From assembly GCF_011057715.1 (NCBI RefSeq), contig NZ_LNGH01000005.1, forward strand, positions 1 through 33,812: a stretch of 33,812 nucleotides of DNA. Reading direction: 5' to 3'. The translations under genes were made by a program, and so were the position numbers. Under the pieces are notes generated by a model that saw nothing but the letters and a program-made list of their open reading frames with translations, was not told where the DNA came from and ran no database searches. Positions 24,602 through 33,271 of this stretch are shown piece by piece. Each line of letters opens with the position of its first letter. Position 1 is the first letter of the stretch. This stretch comes from Marinitoga sp. 38H-ov. Its GTDB lineage: Bacteria > Thermotogota > Thermotogae > Petrotogales > Petrotogaceae.

Positions 24602-24997
24602 ATGGCTAAATCATTGGGAAGACATATTATAGCTGAATTTTATGAATGTGATAAAGATATTCTAGATGATGTTGATAAAATTGAAGAATTAATGAAAAAA
24701 GCATCTATCGAATCCGGTGCAACTATAGTTACTTCAACTTTCCACAGATTTTTGCCCCATGGGGTAAGTGGAGCTGTAATTGTTTCTGAATCTCATTTTG
24801 CTATTCATACTTGGCCTGAATACGGATATGCTTCTGTAGATATTTATACTTGTGGAGACCATGTTGATCCATGGAAAAGCTTTGAATTTTTAAAAAAGAA
24901 TTTTAATTCACAAAGAGCACAAACAATAGAACATTTAAGAGGAATATACGAAGAAATTGGTATAGATGAAAATTCCCCACATAAAGTGGAAGCATAG
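24602..24997 (+). CDS. speD: S-adenosylmethionine decarboxylase proenzyme, small prokaryotic type
   Basis: This 131-residue pyruvoyl enzyme decarboxylates S-adenosylmethionine, giving the aminopropyl donor for polyamine synthesis. The self-cleavage site is in SESHFAIHTWPE; Ser64 should become the pyruvoyl group after cleavage at Glu63-Ser64, and His69 and Cys84 are in the expected places. Its start MAKSLGRHIIAEFYECD and end ENSPHK closely resemble the Thermotoga maritima enzyme as I recall it. The ATG at 24602 follows GGGGAGGG; an in-frame ATG at 24563 inside the regulator gene is rejected. speE follows after 10 bases. Confidence 0.97.
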   Translation: MAKSLGRHIIAEFYECDKDILDDVDKIEELMKKASIESGATIVTSTFHRFLPHGVSGAVIVSESHFAIHTWPEYGYASVDIYTCGDHVDPWKSFEFLKKNFNSQRAQTIEHLRGIYEEIGIDENSPHKVEA

Positions 24998-25007
24998 GAG
25001 GGATATT

Positions 25008-25889
25008 ATGGAAAATAATTTAGAAGCTGGAAGACATTTATTATATATGGAATGGTATACAGGTGGAGATGTTGGATTATTCATGAAAATGAATAGAGTT
25101 TTATTTTCAGGACAAAGCGAAATTCAAAGAGTAGATGTTTTTGAAAATCCAGAATTAGGAAGAGTTTTTTCTTTAGATGGAATTACTATGACAACAGAAG
25201 TTGATGAATTTATGTATCATGAAATGATTTCACATGTTCCAATGTTTATTCATCCAAACCCAAAAAGAGTATTAGTAATTGGCGGCGGAGACGGAGGAAC
25301 AACTAGAGAAGTTTTAAAACATCCATCTGTTGAAGAAGTAATATTATGCGAAATCGATCCATTAGTTATTGAAGCTGCTAGAAACTATTTACCAACAACT
25401 AGTGTTGAATTTAATAATCCAAAATTGAAAATAGTTAACGAAAATGGCGCTGAATATATAAAACAATTTGAAAATTATTTTGATGTAATTATAGTTGATT
25501 CAACTGATCCTACAGCAGGAGAAGGTGGTCATTTATTTACAGAAGACTTCTATAGAGCATGTTATAACGCTTTAACTGAAAATGGAGTATTTTCTGCAGA
25601 AACAGAAGATCCTTTTTATGACAGAGCTTGGGTAGGTATTGCATACAATAGAATAAGAAATGTATTCCCTGTTGCAAAAGTTTATTTAGGATTTATGACA
25701 ACATATCCATCTGGAATGTGGTCATATACTTTTGCATCAAAGGGCTTAGATCCTTTAAAAGATTTCAATCCTGAAAAAGTAAGAAAATTTGAAAAGAAAG
25801 ATGCATTAAAATATTATAATGAAGAAATTCATGTAGCAAGTTTTGCTCTTCCAAATTTTGTTAAAAAACTTATAGGATTAGAAAAATAA
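25008..25889 (+). CDS. speE: Spermidine synthase (polyamine aminopropyltransferase)
   Basis: This 293-residue enzyme transfers an aminopropyl group from decarboxylated S-adenosylmethionine to putrescine, or possibly agmatine in thermophiles. It has the Rossmann core VLVIGGGDGGTTREVLKH, the acidic strand end CEIDPLVIEAA, the catalytic DSTDPTAGEGGHLFTEDFY gate region and the C-terminal YPSGMWSYTFASKG. The N-terminal beta domain (YMEWYTGGDVGLF) is present. The ATG follows GGAGGGATATT; an in-frame ATG at 24966 lies inside speD and is rejected. It closes the polyamine cluster, with a strong terminator after it. Confidence 0.96.
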   Translation: MENNLEAGRHLLYMEWYTGGDVGLFMKMNRVLFSGQSEIQRVDVFENPELGRVFSLDGITMTTEVDEFMYHEMISHVPMFIHPNPKRVLVIGGGDGGTTREVLKHPSVEEVILCEIDPLVIEAARNYLPTTSVEFNNPKLKIVNENGAEYIKQFENYFDVIIVDSTDPTAGEGGHLFTEDFYRACYNALTENGVFSAETEDPFYDRAWVGIAYNRIRNVFPVAKVYLGFMTTYPSGMWSYTFASKGLDPLKDFNPEKVRKFEKKDALKYYNEEIHVASFALPNFVKKLIGLEK

Positions 25890-25921
25890 TAAACCGGTGG
25901 GTAACCCGCCGGTTTATTTTT
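25890..25921 (+). terminator. Terminator of the polyamine cluster
   Basis: A 12-bp stem (TAAACCGGTGGG at 25890-25901 with CCCGCCGGTTTA at 25905-25916, one G-U pair, 3-base loop) is followed by TTTT. Confidence 0.92.
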
Positions 25922-25935
25922 AAAAGGTGGTGTAT

Positions 25936-26940
25936 ATGTCTAAAGAGTATATTATTCCAATTTTTATACCTCATGCTGGATGTAAAAAAATTTGTGTGTT
26001 TTGCAATGAATATTCAGCTACTGGTTTTAAACTTAAACCTAATATAAATACGTTAAATGATACTTTTAATAAATATAAAAATTACTTCCCAAAAAATGTA
26101 AACCCTTATATTGCATTCTATGGTTCTACATTTACAGGTATGAATATTGATTTAATGAAATTTTATTTAGATTGGGCACAAGAAAAAATAAACTCCGGAT
26201 TATCTTCTGGTATAAGATTTTCAACTTCACCAGAAGAAATATCTGAAGAAAAAATACAAATTTTAAAATATTATAGTATAAATTTTATTGAACTTGGTAT
26301 TCAATCATTTTATAATGATGTGCTTATTGCTTCTAATAGGCCACACGATATTATTGATGTTTGGAATGCCATAACACTTCTAGAGAAATATAATATAGAC
26401 TATGGAATACATTTAATGACTGGATTACCAAATAGCTCATACAATAAAGATATTAATTCTGCTTTAATTTCCACATTTATAAATGCTAAAACAGTTAGAA
26501 TACATCCTACTGTTATATTAAAAAACTCGCACTTAGAATCAATGTATAAAAATTTTAAATTTATTCCTGAATCATTAGAGGAAGCAATAAATAAAGTTGC
26601 TAAAATGACAATAATAATCGAGTCGGTTAATAAAAAAGTTATTAGATTAGGTATATGTTTATACGGCAAAGAAAAGGAAAATGTTGTAGCCGGACCATAC
26701 CATGACTCTTTTGGAGATTTAGTTAGAACAAAAATATCTGAGTATTTAATTATTAATTTCCCAAATCTAATAGTTCCAATAAATTTTAAATCTAATTTTA
26801 TAGGATTCAAAAGGAAAAATATTAAATTATTGGAAAAATCCAATATAACATTTCATAATAAAAATTATTTTATATTAAACAATAATAAAATTGATTATAT
26901 TTCATTATTAAATAAACTTTTAAATAGGGAATTCATTTGA
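25936..26940 (+). CDS. Radical SAM protein, Elp3-like N-terminal type without HAT domain
   Basis: This 334-residue protein has a 4Fe-4S radical SAM motif with cysteines 16, 20 and 23 in PHAGCKKICVFCNEYSATG. The downstream segments FYGSTFTGM, FSTSPEEIS, ELGIQSFYNDVL and GIHLMTGLPNSS are shared with COG1243-type proteins related to Elp3. The acetyltransferase half of Elp3 is absent. The C-terminal 120 residues diverge. The ATG at 25936 follows AAAGGTGG; the in-frame GTG at 25927 is part of that site. It is isolated between two terminators, with no visible promoter of its own, so readthrough from speE may supply transcription. Function unknown. Confidence 0.82.
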   Translation: MSKEYIIPIFIPHAGCKKICVFCNEYSATGFKLKPNINTLNDTFNKYKNYFPKNVNPYIAFYGSTFTGMNIDLMKFYLDWAQEKINSGLSSGIRFSTSPEEISEEKIQILKYYSINFIELGIQSFYNDVLIASNRPHDIIDVWNAITLLEKYNIDYGIHLMTGLPNSSYNKDINSALISTFINAKTVRIHPTVILKNSHLESMYKNFKFIPESLEEAINKVAKMTIIIESVNKKVIRLGICLYGKEKENVVAGPYHDSFGDLVRTKISEYLIINFPNLIVPINFKSNFIGFKRKNIKLLEKSNITFHNKNYFILNNNKIDYISLLNKLLNREFI

Positions 26941-26955
26941 ATTCCTTATTTTTTT
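26922..26955 (+). terminator. Terminator overlapping the radical SAM stop codon
   Basis: A 14-bp AT-rich stem (AAATAGGGAATTCA with its complement, one G-U pair, very short loop) contains the stop codon and runs into a long T tract. Confidence 0.85.
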
Positions 26956-26958
26956 AAG

Positions 26959-26984
26959 TATTTTCTAAGAAAATAGTGTATAAT
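26959..26984 (+). promoter_or_regulatory. Promoter with overlapping palindrome upstream of the alcohol dehydrogenase operon
   Basis: TATAAT is at 26979-26984. A perfect inverted repeat TATTTTCT-A-AGAAAATA (26959-26975) fills the -35 to spacer region, and no good -35 hexamer is present. The position suggests an operator that competes with RNA polymerase, or an activator site replacing the -35. Confidence 0.5.
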
Positions 26985-27013
26985 ATAATTAATAATTAAT
27001 ATGGAGGTGTAAC

Positions 27014-28105
27014 ATGTTATACTATATGCCTACAAAATTATATTATGGTAAAAACATTATTTTTGAACATAAAAACGAAATGATATTAGGCGAAAAAGCT
27101 ATTATCGTTACCGGGAGAAATTCTGCAAAAATAACAGGCGCATTAGACGATGTTATATCAATATTAAAAGAGTTTAAAATTCCTTTTATTCACTATAATG
27201 AAATTGGAGAAAATCCTACATATGACATGGTTATAAAAGGAAGAAATATAGCTATAGAAAATGAATGCGATTTTGTTATAGCTATTGGCGGCGGGAGCCC
27301 AATGGATGCTGGTAAAGCTATCGCCGTATTAACCGCTAATCCTGAATTAAATCCTGATGATTTATTTGATATGAATAATTATGATGTTGCTTTACCTATA
27401 GTAACAATACCAACAACCTCTGGAACGGGTAGTGAAGTTACTGAATATTCTGTTTTAACTAAACCAGATGGAAAAAAAAGCGGTTTTAAAAGTAATTTAA
27501 TTTTCCCTGATGTATCTTATTTAGATCCAAAATACATGATAAAAATGAATAAAGAGTTAACTATCACAACTGCCGTTGATGCTCTATCTCATGCTGTAGA
27601 AGGGGTTCTTTCCAAAAAATCTACTATTATTTCTGATATGCTTGCAAAAGAATCCATCTCATTAATATATAAATACTTACCAAAAACTTTAAATGATCTT
27701 GAAAACTTAAAATATAGAGAGAAATTAGCAATTGCGTCTGCTTTAGCTGGTATGGTAATTGCTCAAACTGGAACAATTTTACCTCATTCACTTGGATATA
27801 GAATTACTATTCATAAAGGAATTAGACATGGACAAGCAACTGCTGTGTTTTTACCTTTTGTTGCAAAAGAGGTTGATAAAGTATCTCCAGAAAAAACACA
27901 AATTTTAAAAGATATTTTTGGATCATTAGATGAATTCCATTTATTCTTAAAAAATCTTGGAATTTATGATTTTAAAATTAATTTTAATGCTGAAGAATTA
28001 GAATTATTCACTAAAGATGTTCTTAATTCTTCTCATATTACAAATACTCCTGGAAAATATGATAAAGATAAAATAATTGAATTTTATAATAACTTAACTA
28101 AATAA
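27014..28105 (+). CDS. Iron-containing alcohol dehydrogenase family protein
   Basis: The 363-residue protein has the group III fold: N-terminal NAD(P) domain with AIGGGSPMDAGKAIAVL, then TIPTTSGTGSEVTEYSVLT. The metal site is intact, with the Asp and His of AVDALSHAVEG, the His of LPHSLGY and the His of RHGQAT. It should interconvert an alcohol and aldehyde or ketone; the substrate cannot be set. The ATG follows TGGAGGTG. It is the first of five tightly spaced genes (27014-31589). Confidence 0.93.
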   Translation: MLYYMPTKLYYGKNIIFEHKNEMILGEKAIIVTGRNSAKITGALDDVISILKEFKIPFIHYNEIGENPTYDMVIKGRNIAIENECDFVIAIGGGSPMDAGKAIAVLTANPELNPDDLFDMNNYDVALPIVTIPTTSGTGSEVTEYSVLTKPDGKKSGFKSNLIFPDVSYLDPKYMIKMNKELTITTAVDALSHAVEGVLSKKSTIISDMLAKESISLIYKYLPKTLNDLENLKYREKLAIASALAGMVIAQTGTILPHSLGYRITIHKGIRHGQATAVFLPFVAKEVDKVSPEKTQILKDIFGSLDEFHLFLKNLGIYDFKINFNAEELELFTKDVLNSSHITNTPGKYDKDKIIEFYNNLTK

Positions 28106-28118
28106 TGGAGGTAATAAT

Positions 28119-28754
28119 TTGAAAGTATTTCTTATAAGACATGGATTAACTCAATGGAATATAGAAAAAAAATGGCAAGGTACTGCCGATATAGAACTTA
28201 GTAAAATTGGGTTAATTCAAGCGGAAAATCTTGCAAAAAGATTTAAAAATGAAAATTATTCAAAAGTTTATTCATCTAGTTTAAAACGAGCATACCAAAC
28301 CGCTTTACCAATAGCTAAAAACATTAATTCAACACCTATAATAGCCGAAGGTTTAGAAGAAGCTAATGTTTCATTATGGAATGGATATAATATTGATGAA
28401 GTTAAGTCAAAATTTTCTAATGAATTCAAATTATGGACTTCTGACCCGTGGGCTTATATAGAAGGAGTTGAATCATTGGGAGATGTTCAAAAAAGAGGAA
28501 TATTCACTATAAAAAATATATTGAAAAATAATAATGATAATATAGTTATTGTATCTCATGGACTTTTAATAAGAACAATTATATGTTGGATATTAAACTT
28601 ACCTTTAAATCAACATAGAAATTTTATGCTAGATAATGGATCGGTAACAACTTTTGAGTACGAAAATGGTAAAAAACGATTATTAAATTTAAATGAAACA
28701 TGGCATTTAGATTTAGATAATATTATTCATCCAAAAACAGCGGAGGAGGAGTAA
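28119..28754 (+). CDS. Histidine phosphatase superfamily protein (phosphoglycerate mutase-like)
   Basis: This 211-residue enzyme carries the catalytic LIRHGLTQWN motif (phospho-acceptor His8), SSSLKRAYQTALPIA, the acid LEEANVSLWNG, and the second His in IVSHGLLIRTII. The CobC/GpmB-like branch acts as a phosphatase on small phosphorylated metabolites; the substrate is unknown. It starts with TTG at 28119, supported by GGAGGTAA upstream and the immediate RHG motif. It lies 14 bases after the dehydrogenase gene and shares one base with the next gene (TAATG). Confidence 0.9.
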   Translation: MKVFLIRHGLTQWNIEKKWQGTADIELSKIGLIQAENLAKRFKNENYSKVYSSSLKRAYQTALPIAKNINSTPIIAEGLEEANVSLWNGYNIDEVKSKFSNEFKLWTSDPWAYIEGVESLGDVQKRGIFTIKNILKNNNDNIVIVSHGLLIRTIICWILNLPLNQHRNFMLDNGSVTTFEYENGKKRLLNLNETWHLDLDNIIHPKTAEEE

Positions 28755-29461
28755 TGAGACTATATACATATTTTTTACCTACTGAAAATATAGAAACACA
28801 TAAATATTATATTGTAATTGATACATTAAGAGCTACATCAACTATAGCTACATTATTATCTGTTGGTGCATCTCAAATTACTATTATTGATGATTATAAA
28901 AATATAGATTCTAAAGATAATAATTACTTTCTTATCGGAGAAAGAAATGCTGTAAAAATAAATGGGTTTGATTATTCAAACTCACCTTCAGATATTTTAA
29001 AAAATGCTGTTAATTTTAAAAATAAGAAAATAATATTATCAACGACTAATGGTTCTAAGGCTCTATTAACAGCTAATTCAAAAGGAATAACAATTGCTGC
29101 TTCTTTATTAAATTTAAAAGCAGTGGTGCAATATATATTAATAAAAAAAATTGATGACATTGGTATTATTTGTAGTGGGTCTAATGGAAATATTTCCTTA
29201 GAAGATGTTTTTACAGCAGGTAGAATTTTAAGTATTTTAGCAAAACAGGATATTACATATTTAAATGATGATTCATATATTGCTTTAAATATGGCAAATA
29301 TTCCACATGCAAGAGTTATGCAATATTCAAGTCATGCTCAAAAATTAAAAAAATTAGGTTTAGAAAAAGATTTAAAAATTTGTTTTAATGAAAATTTATT
29401 AAATGTTGTGCCTATTTCTAAAATGAAAGAAAATAAATTTAAATCAAAAATAGATATTTAA
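28754..29461 (+). CDS. ComB-like 2-phosphosulfolactate phosphatase family protein
   Basis: The 235-residue protein matches PF04029: YIVIDTLRATSTIATLLSVGA, LIGERNAVKINGFDYSNSPS, LSTTNGSKAL and CSGSNGNISLEDVFTAGRI. In methanogens ComB removes phosphate from 2-phosphosulfolactate in coenzyme M synthesis. Bacterial relatives lacking that pathway probably use another phospho-acid. No other coenzyme M gene is in the window, so the true substrate is open. A GGAGGAGGAG site and coupled TAATG start support this boundary. Confidence 0.88.
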   Translation: MRLYTYFLPTENIETHKYYIVIDTLRATSTIATLLSVGASQITIIDDYKNIDSKDNNYFLIGERNAVKINGFDYSNSPSDILKNAVNFKNKKIILSTTNGSKALLTANSKGITIAASLLNLKAVVQYILIKKIDDIGIICSGSNGNISLEDVFTAGRILSILAKQDITYLNDDSYIALNMANIPHARVMQYSSHAQKLKKLGLEKDLKICFNENLLNVVPISKMKENKFKSKIDI

Positions 29462-29480
29462 AATAATACGGAGGTGTAGT

Positions 29481-31130
29481 ATGAAAAAATTTATCTTAGT
29501 TTTACTATTAGTTGTATTTAGTATTTTTGCATTTTCTGATGTAATTGGTTATTTAACAAAAAATGGTAAGGTTTTGGAGGATTATTCTTTAAATGATAAA
29601 ACCTTCGAAATTGAATATCTAAATAGAATGAATTCGTTACAACAAAATGGACAACAATATGACAAATTCCAAGAACCATATTATATGTTATCAACAATAA
29701 AAGATTTAATAAACTATATGATTCTTGAATATTATGCAAAGGAAAATGGTTATGTTGCTAATATGGAAAAAGTTAATCAACAAATTGATAATTTAATTTC
29801 ACAATATTTTAGCAATGAACAAACCAAAGAACAAGTTATTAATTACTTTGGTTCTGAAGAGAGTTTTAAAGATTATTTAAAAAATAATATTCTAATGAAT
29901 GAATATTATAATTATATAGATAGTACTATTGGAAATGTTTCATCAAATGAAATTGACGAATATGTGGAAAATAATTTCGAAGCTCTAAAATTAGAAAACG
30001 AAAAAGTACTAACAAAACATATTTTAGTTACAGATGAGGCTACTGCTAATAATATCTTAAATGAAATAAAAAACGGATTAATAACATTTGAGGATGCTGC
30101 AAAAAAATACTCAATTGATTCTCAATCAAGTAAAAATGGCGGAAGTATTGATTGGGTTTCTAAAAATCAAGTTGTTCCTGAATACTTTAATGCAGCTTTT
30201 AACGCCAATGTAGGCGAAATTGTTGGTCCAATAAAATCTGATTATGGATATCATATTATCAAATTGGAAGATAAAAAAGTTTACAATTCAATTGAAAAAA
30301 TGAAATCAGATAACGCATTAATGGAAGATATAAAAAATAAAATAAAAAATGAAAAATTGTATAATTGGTACAATGAATATTCTAAAAACTTTAGTTATGC
30401 TTTAAAATATGAGCCTTTAATATATGAGGAAAAAATAGAAAAAGCTGAAACTTTAGAAGAAAAAATGGAAATTGAAAAAAAATTGTATGACTCAATTAGA
30501 ACAAATGAAAATGCTCCTGAATTATGGAAAATGAGTTATTTAAATTTATTAAAAGAATTAAATCAAACTATACCTGAAGTAATTGAGCTAGAAAATATTA
30601 TTTTAAAGTATAAAAATTCCGAATATTCAAAAATGAACGAAGATGAAATTGGACAAAAAATTGACTATTTAGAAAATAAATTGAATAATATTAATGAAGA
30701 AGATGAAAAAAATAAAATAAACGCGTTAAAAAAAGATTTGGAAGGTTTATATTACGCAAAAATTATGTATCCTGAATTATTTGAAAATACAATTAATATA
30801 GAAAACAACTATTTAGATGAATTAAAAAACAGAGAATTCAATATTCTTAAAGAATTTTATTTAAAAGAAAAAGATATGGAAACATTAATAAGATTATATG
30901 AATTAAATCCAAAAGATCCCGAAATCTCTTTTGAATATAACTATACATATTATCAATACATTAAACAATACATTACTTCTCAACCAAAAGATGTTATTCA
31001 ACCTGAATTAGAAAAAATATTAAAATCTTTTGAAGATATAGTATCTAATACAAATAATGAAGAAATTAAATCAGAATCACAAAAAATAATTGAAGAAATT
31101 AAAACAACATTAAAAAATATGATGGAATAG
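29481..31130 (+). CDS. Exported parvulin-type peptidyl-prolyl isomerase with helical C-terminal extension
   Basis: The 549-residue protein has a signal peptide (MKKFILVLLLVVFSIFAFS), an N-terminal SurA/PrsA-like helical chaperone region at about 30-165, and one parvulin domain at about 172-262 (KHILVTDEATANNILNEI, AAKKYSIDSQSSKNGGSIDWVS, VGPIKSDYGYHIIKLEDKK). The remaining 285 residues are lysine- and glutamate-rich helices, possibly TPR-like, which PrsA and SurA lack. It probably helps fold exported proteins in the periplasm or toga space. An ACGGAGGTG site precedes the ATG. Confidence 0.9.
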   Translation: MKKFILVLLLVVFSIFAFSDVIGYLTKNGKVLEDYSLNDKTFEIEYLNRMNSLQQNGQQYDKFQEPYYMLSTIKDLINYMILEYYAKENGYVANMEKVNQQIDNLISQYFSNEQTKEQVINYFGSEESFKDYLKNNILMNEYYNYIDSTIGNVSSNEIDEYVENNFEALKLENEKVLTKHILVTDEATANNILNEIKNGLITFEDAAKKYSIDSQSSKNGGSIDWVSKNQVVPEYFNAAFNANVGEIVGPIKSDYGYHIIKLEDKKVYNSIEKMKSDNALMEDIKNKIKNEKLYNWYNEYSKNFSYALKYEPLIYEEKIEKAETLEEKMEIEKKLYDSIRTNENAPELWKMSYLNLLKELNQTIPEVIELENIILKYKNSEYSKMNEDEIGQKIDYLENKLNNINEEDEKNKINALKKDLEGLYYAKIMYPELFENTINIENNYLDELKNREFNILKEFYLKEKDMETLIRLYELNPKDPEISFEYNYTYYQYIKQYITSQPKDVIQPELEKILKSFEDIVSNTNNEEIKSESQKIIEEIKTTLKNMME

Positions 31131-31139
31131 GTGGTTAAT

Positions 31140-31589
31140 ATGGATGCTTTAGGAAAAATATATAATGTAGCTTCTATTATTACAATGAATTCTCATGGAT
31201 TATTAAACGGAATTACAGTTGCATGGATAACTAGAGTATCCATAACACCTCCTATGATTGCTATTTCAATAGGAAAACAACGTTATTCATATAAATTATT
31301 AGAAGAAACAGATAAATTTGGTGTTTGTATATTATCAAAAGAACAAAAGGATATTGCTAGACTTTTCGGAAGCAAAAGCGGGAGAAATACAAATAAATTT
31401 GAAAATATTAATTATGAGTTAACTGAAAATGGTATTCCTAAAATACTAGATTCAATAGCTTTTTTCGAATGCAATATTGTTAATAAAACTGAAGCGGGTG
31501 ATCATATAATATATATTGGAAAAATTATTAATCAAGAGCTATTAAAAAATGAACAGCCTTTATTATATGGAGATCATCAACTATTTTGA
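31140..31589 (+). CDS. Flavin reductase-like FMN-binding protein
   Basis: This 149-residue protein matches the flavin reductase-like domain (PF01613): NVASIITMNSHGLLNGITVAWITRVS, PPMIAISIGKQRYSYKLLEET, FGVCILSKEQKDIARLFGSKSGR. The family binds FMN and transfers electrons to flavin or acts in small redox reactions. The ATG at 31140 follows AGGTGG; the in-frame GTG at 31131 is inside that site. It is the last gene of the five-gene operon, and I see no convincing hairpin after it. Confidence 0.9.
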   Translation: MDALGKIYNVASIITMNSHGLLNGITVAWITRVSITPPMIAISIGKQRYSYKLLEETDKFGVCILSKEQKDIARLFGSKSGRNTNKFENINYELTENGIPKILDSIAFFECNIVNKTEAGDHIIYIGKIINQELLKNEQPLLYGDHQLF

Positions 31590-31747
31590 AAAATAATAGG
31601 CATATAGCGCTTCAGTTTTTTAGGATTTACTATAAGATTATTTTTTTCTTATCAAACAAAAGTAAAGATTGCTATAATTTTTAGTAAATTTTATATTTAT
31701 TATAATTACAACTATCATAATAATATTGTTATATATATTTTTTAAAG

Positions 31748-31771
31748 ATTTGAACCTTCAAATATTTTTTT
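31748..31771. promoter_or_regulatory. ATTTGAA-CC-TTCAAAT inverted repeat before hsp20
   Basis: Perfect 7-bp arms (31748-31754 and 31757-31763) with a two-base centre are followed by a T run. It may be a weak hairpin terminator for the upstream operon or an operator of the hsp20 gene. The rest of the 230-base spacer is AT-rich with -10-like TATAAT hexamers but no consensus promoter; no CIRCE element is present. Confidence 0.35.
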
Positions 31772-31819
31772 CGTCTTAATATACGGAAACTGATAAAAAT
31801 TAAAAAAGGAGGGGATATC

Positions 31820-32272
31820 ATGAGTGAAATCAGAAAATACGAAAGAGGAACAAACTTTTTTGAACCATTTGAAACTTTGAAAAGAGAAATAGAAAGATTA
31901 TTTGATGATTTCGGCTCTCTTGATATCTTCGAAACTTCTAAAATAGCTATGCCAAGTATAGATATTTACGAAACCGAAAAAGATATAGTCATAGAAGCAG
32001 ATGTGCCAGGTTATGATAAAAAAGATATTAACTTAAGATTAGATGATGATATTTTAACTATATCAGCAGAAAAGAGAGATGACAAAGAGGAAAAGGGTAG
32101 AAATTATATCAAAAGAGAAAGATATTTTGGAAAATTTGAAAGATCCATTAAATTACCAGATTACATAGATTTTGATAAAATCAAAGCAAAATTCAACGCT
32201 GGAGTTTTAAAAATAGAAATACCTAAATTACCAGAAAAAGCTAAAAAATTTAAACAAATAAATATTGATTAA
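31820..32272 (+). CDS. Small heat shock protein, Hsp20/alpha-crystallin family
   Basis: This 150-residue ATP-independent holdase chaperone has an alpha-crystallin domain at about 45-138 (MPSIDIYETEKDIVIEADVPG, KKDINLRLDDDILTISAEK, FERSIKLPDYIDFDKIKAKF, GVLKIEIPK). The C-terminal QINID gives an I-x-I motif used for oligomer assembly. The ATG follows GGAGGGG. It is a single-gene unit with its own terminator. Confidence 0.96.
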   Translation: MSEIRKYERGTNFFEPFETLKREIERLFDDFGSLDIFETSKIAMPSIDIYETEKDIVIEADVPGYDKKDINLRLDDDILTISAEKRDDKEEKGRNYIKRERYFGKFERSIKLPDYIDFDKIKAKFNAGVLKIEIPKLPEKAKKFKQINID

Positions 32273-32274
32273 AC

Positions 32275-32305
32275 AAATCTCCAGGGGTTCTCCTGGAGAT
32301 TTTTA
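32275..32305 (+). terminator. Terminator of hsp20
   Basis: An 11-bp stem (AAATCTCCAGG at 32275-32285 with CCTGGAGATTT at 32292-32302, 6-base loop) runs into Ts. Confidence 0.92.
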
Positions 32306-32314
32306 ATTTTATTA

Positions 32315-32323
32315 TGGTATAAT
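32315..32323 (+). promoter_or_regulatory. Extended -10 promoter of the family-3 binding protein gene
   Basis: TGGTATAAT fits TGnTATAAT. The predicted start near 32330 leaves a leader of only about 20 bases. Confidence 0.6.
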
Positions 32324-32349
32324 TAAAAAAAATTAATGGAGTGTACTAT

Positions 32350-33270
32350 ATGAAAAAATTTTTATTTATATTTTTAATACTTTATTTATTTAACCAATCT
32401 TACGCCCGCACATTAAATGAGATTTTAGAATCAGGATATTTAATAATAGGGATAAGAAATATCCCCAGCGAAATAATATATCAACCTGATGTTAATGAAA
32501 AAAAAGGATTTTGCTACGAACTAGCAGAAGCCTTTGCAGATTATATCAATGTTGACCTAAAAATTAAAACTGTAGAATTTTTCGAAGATTATTGGACAAA
32601 AAACAATAACTCAAAAACCCCTGATATTTATAATGAAGTTGATATTGTTACTGATATTATAACCGTAACCGAAGAAAGAAAAAGAGTTGTCAATATGGTA
32701 CCTTTTATAGAAAATGCTGAATTATTTTTTTCAAGAATAAATGAAAAAATAGATTCATATAATAATTTTAAAGGAAAAAGAATAATAACAGCAGAAACTT
32801 TTAATTATTATGATACAGTAATTAATACTTTAAAAATAAATAATATTGATTTTGTTATAAACAAAATAAAATTCGATGAAAATGACAATTTGATTTATAT
32901 TGACAAATTAAAAACACCCTCTAAAGATGAGGTTGAAATTCTTGTTTTTCCAAAAGGTATAAAATTTGATAGATATCTTTTTTATTTTTTACTTATGTCA
33001 AATAAAGCAGATATAAGTATTGGAGATTCATTTACATTTTTTTCAAAAATATATAAAACTTTATCATTAAAAAATAATTTAAAACCTCTATTTATAGCAA
33101 ATAATATTGGATATTTAGCTTTTTGTACTTCATATAACACTCCAAAATTAAATGAAACTTTAAAAAGGTTTATTGAATTATTTAAAAAGTCTAAAAAATT
33201 TGATATTTTATTTAAAAAATATAGTGGTTTTGAATATAATGAATATTTAAAACTTTTAAAGGTGAATTGA
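32350..33270 (+). CDS. Family-3 extracellular solute-binding protein
   Basis: The 306-residue protein has a signal peptide (MKKFLFIFLILYLFNQSYA). Its family-3 fold (PF00497) begins TLNEILESGYLIIGIRNIPS and KGFCYELAEAFADYINVDL, and contains DIVTDIITVTEERKRVVNMV. Such domains bind amino acids or related small molecules. The middle (about 140-200) departs from canonical transporters. No permease or ATPase gene follows; instead a membrane sensor gene begins 1 base after the stop, so a sensory role is likely. The ATG at 32350 has GGAG 8 bases upstream; an in-frame GTG at 32341 is less well placed. Confidence 0.82.
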   Translation: MKKFLFIFLILYLFNQSYARTLNEILESGYLIIGIRNIPSEIIYQPDVNEKKGFCYELAEAFADYINVDLKIKTVEFFEDYWTKNNNSKTPDIYNEVDIVTDIITVTEERKRVVNMVPFIENAELFFSRINEKIDSYNNFKGKRIITAETFNYYDTVINTLKINNIDFVINKIKFDENDNLIYIDKLKTPSKDEVEILVFPKGIKFDRYLFYFLLMSNKADISIGDSFTFFSKIYKTLSLKNNLKPLFIANNIGYLAFCTSYNTPKLNETLKRFIELFKKSKKFDILFKKYSGFEYNEYLKLLKVN

Positions 33271-33271
33271 A

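Noticed and set aside
24966..25007. Longer N-terminus for SpeE
   Set aside because: It reads through the conserved SpeD C-terminus in another frame, while the ATG at 25008 has GGAGGG and gives the normal SpeE length.
31590..31819. CIRCE or other heat-shock operator before hsp20
   Set aside because: No TTAGCACTC-type dyad is present; only a short AT-rich inverted repeat was found.
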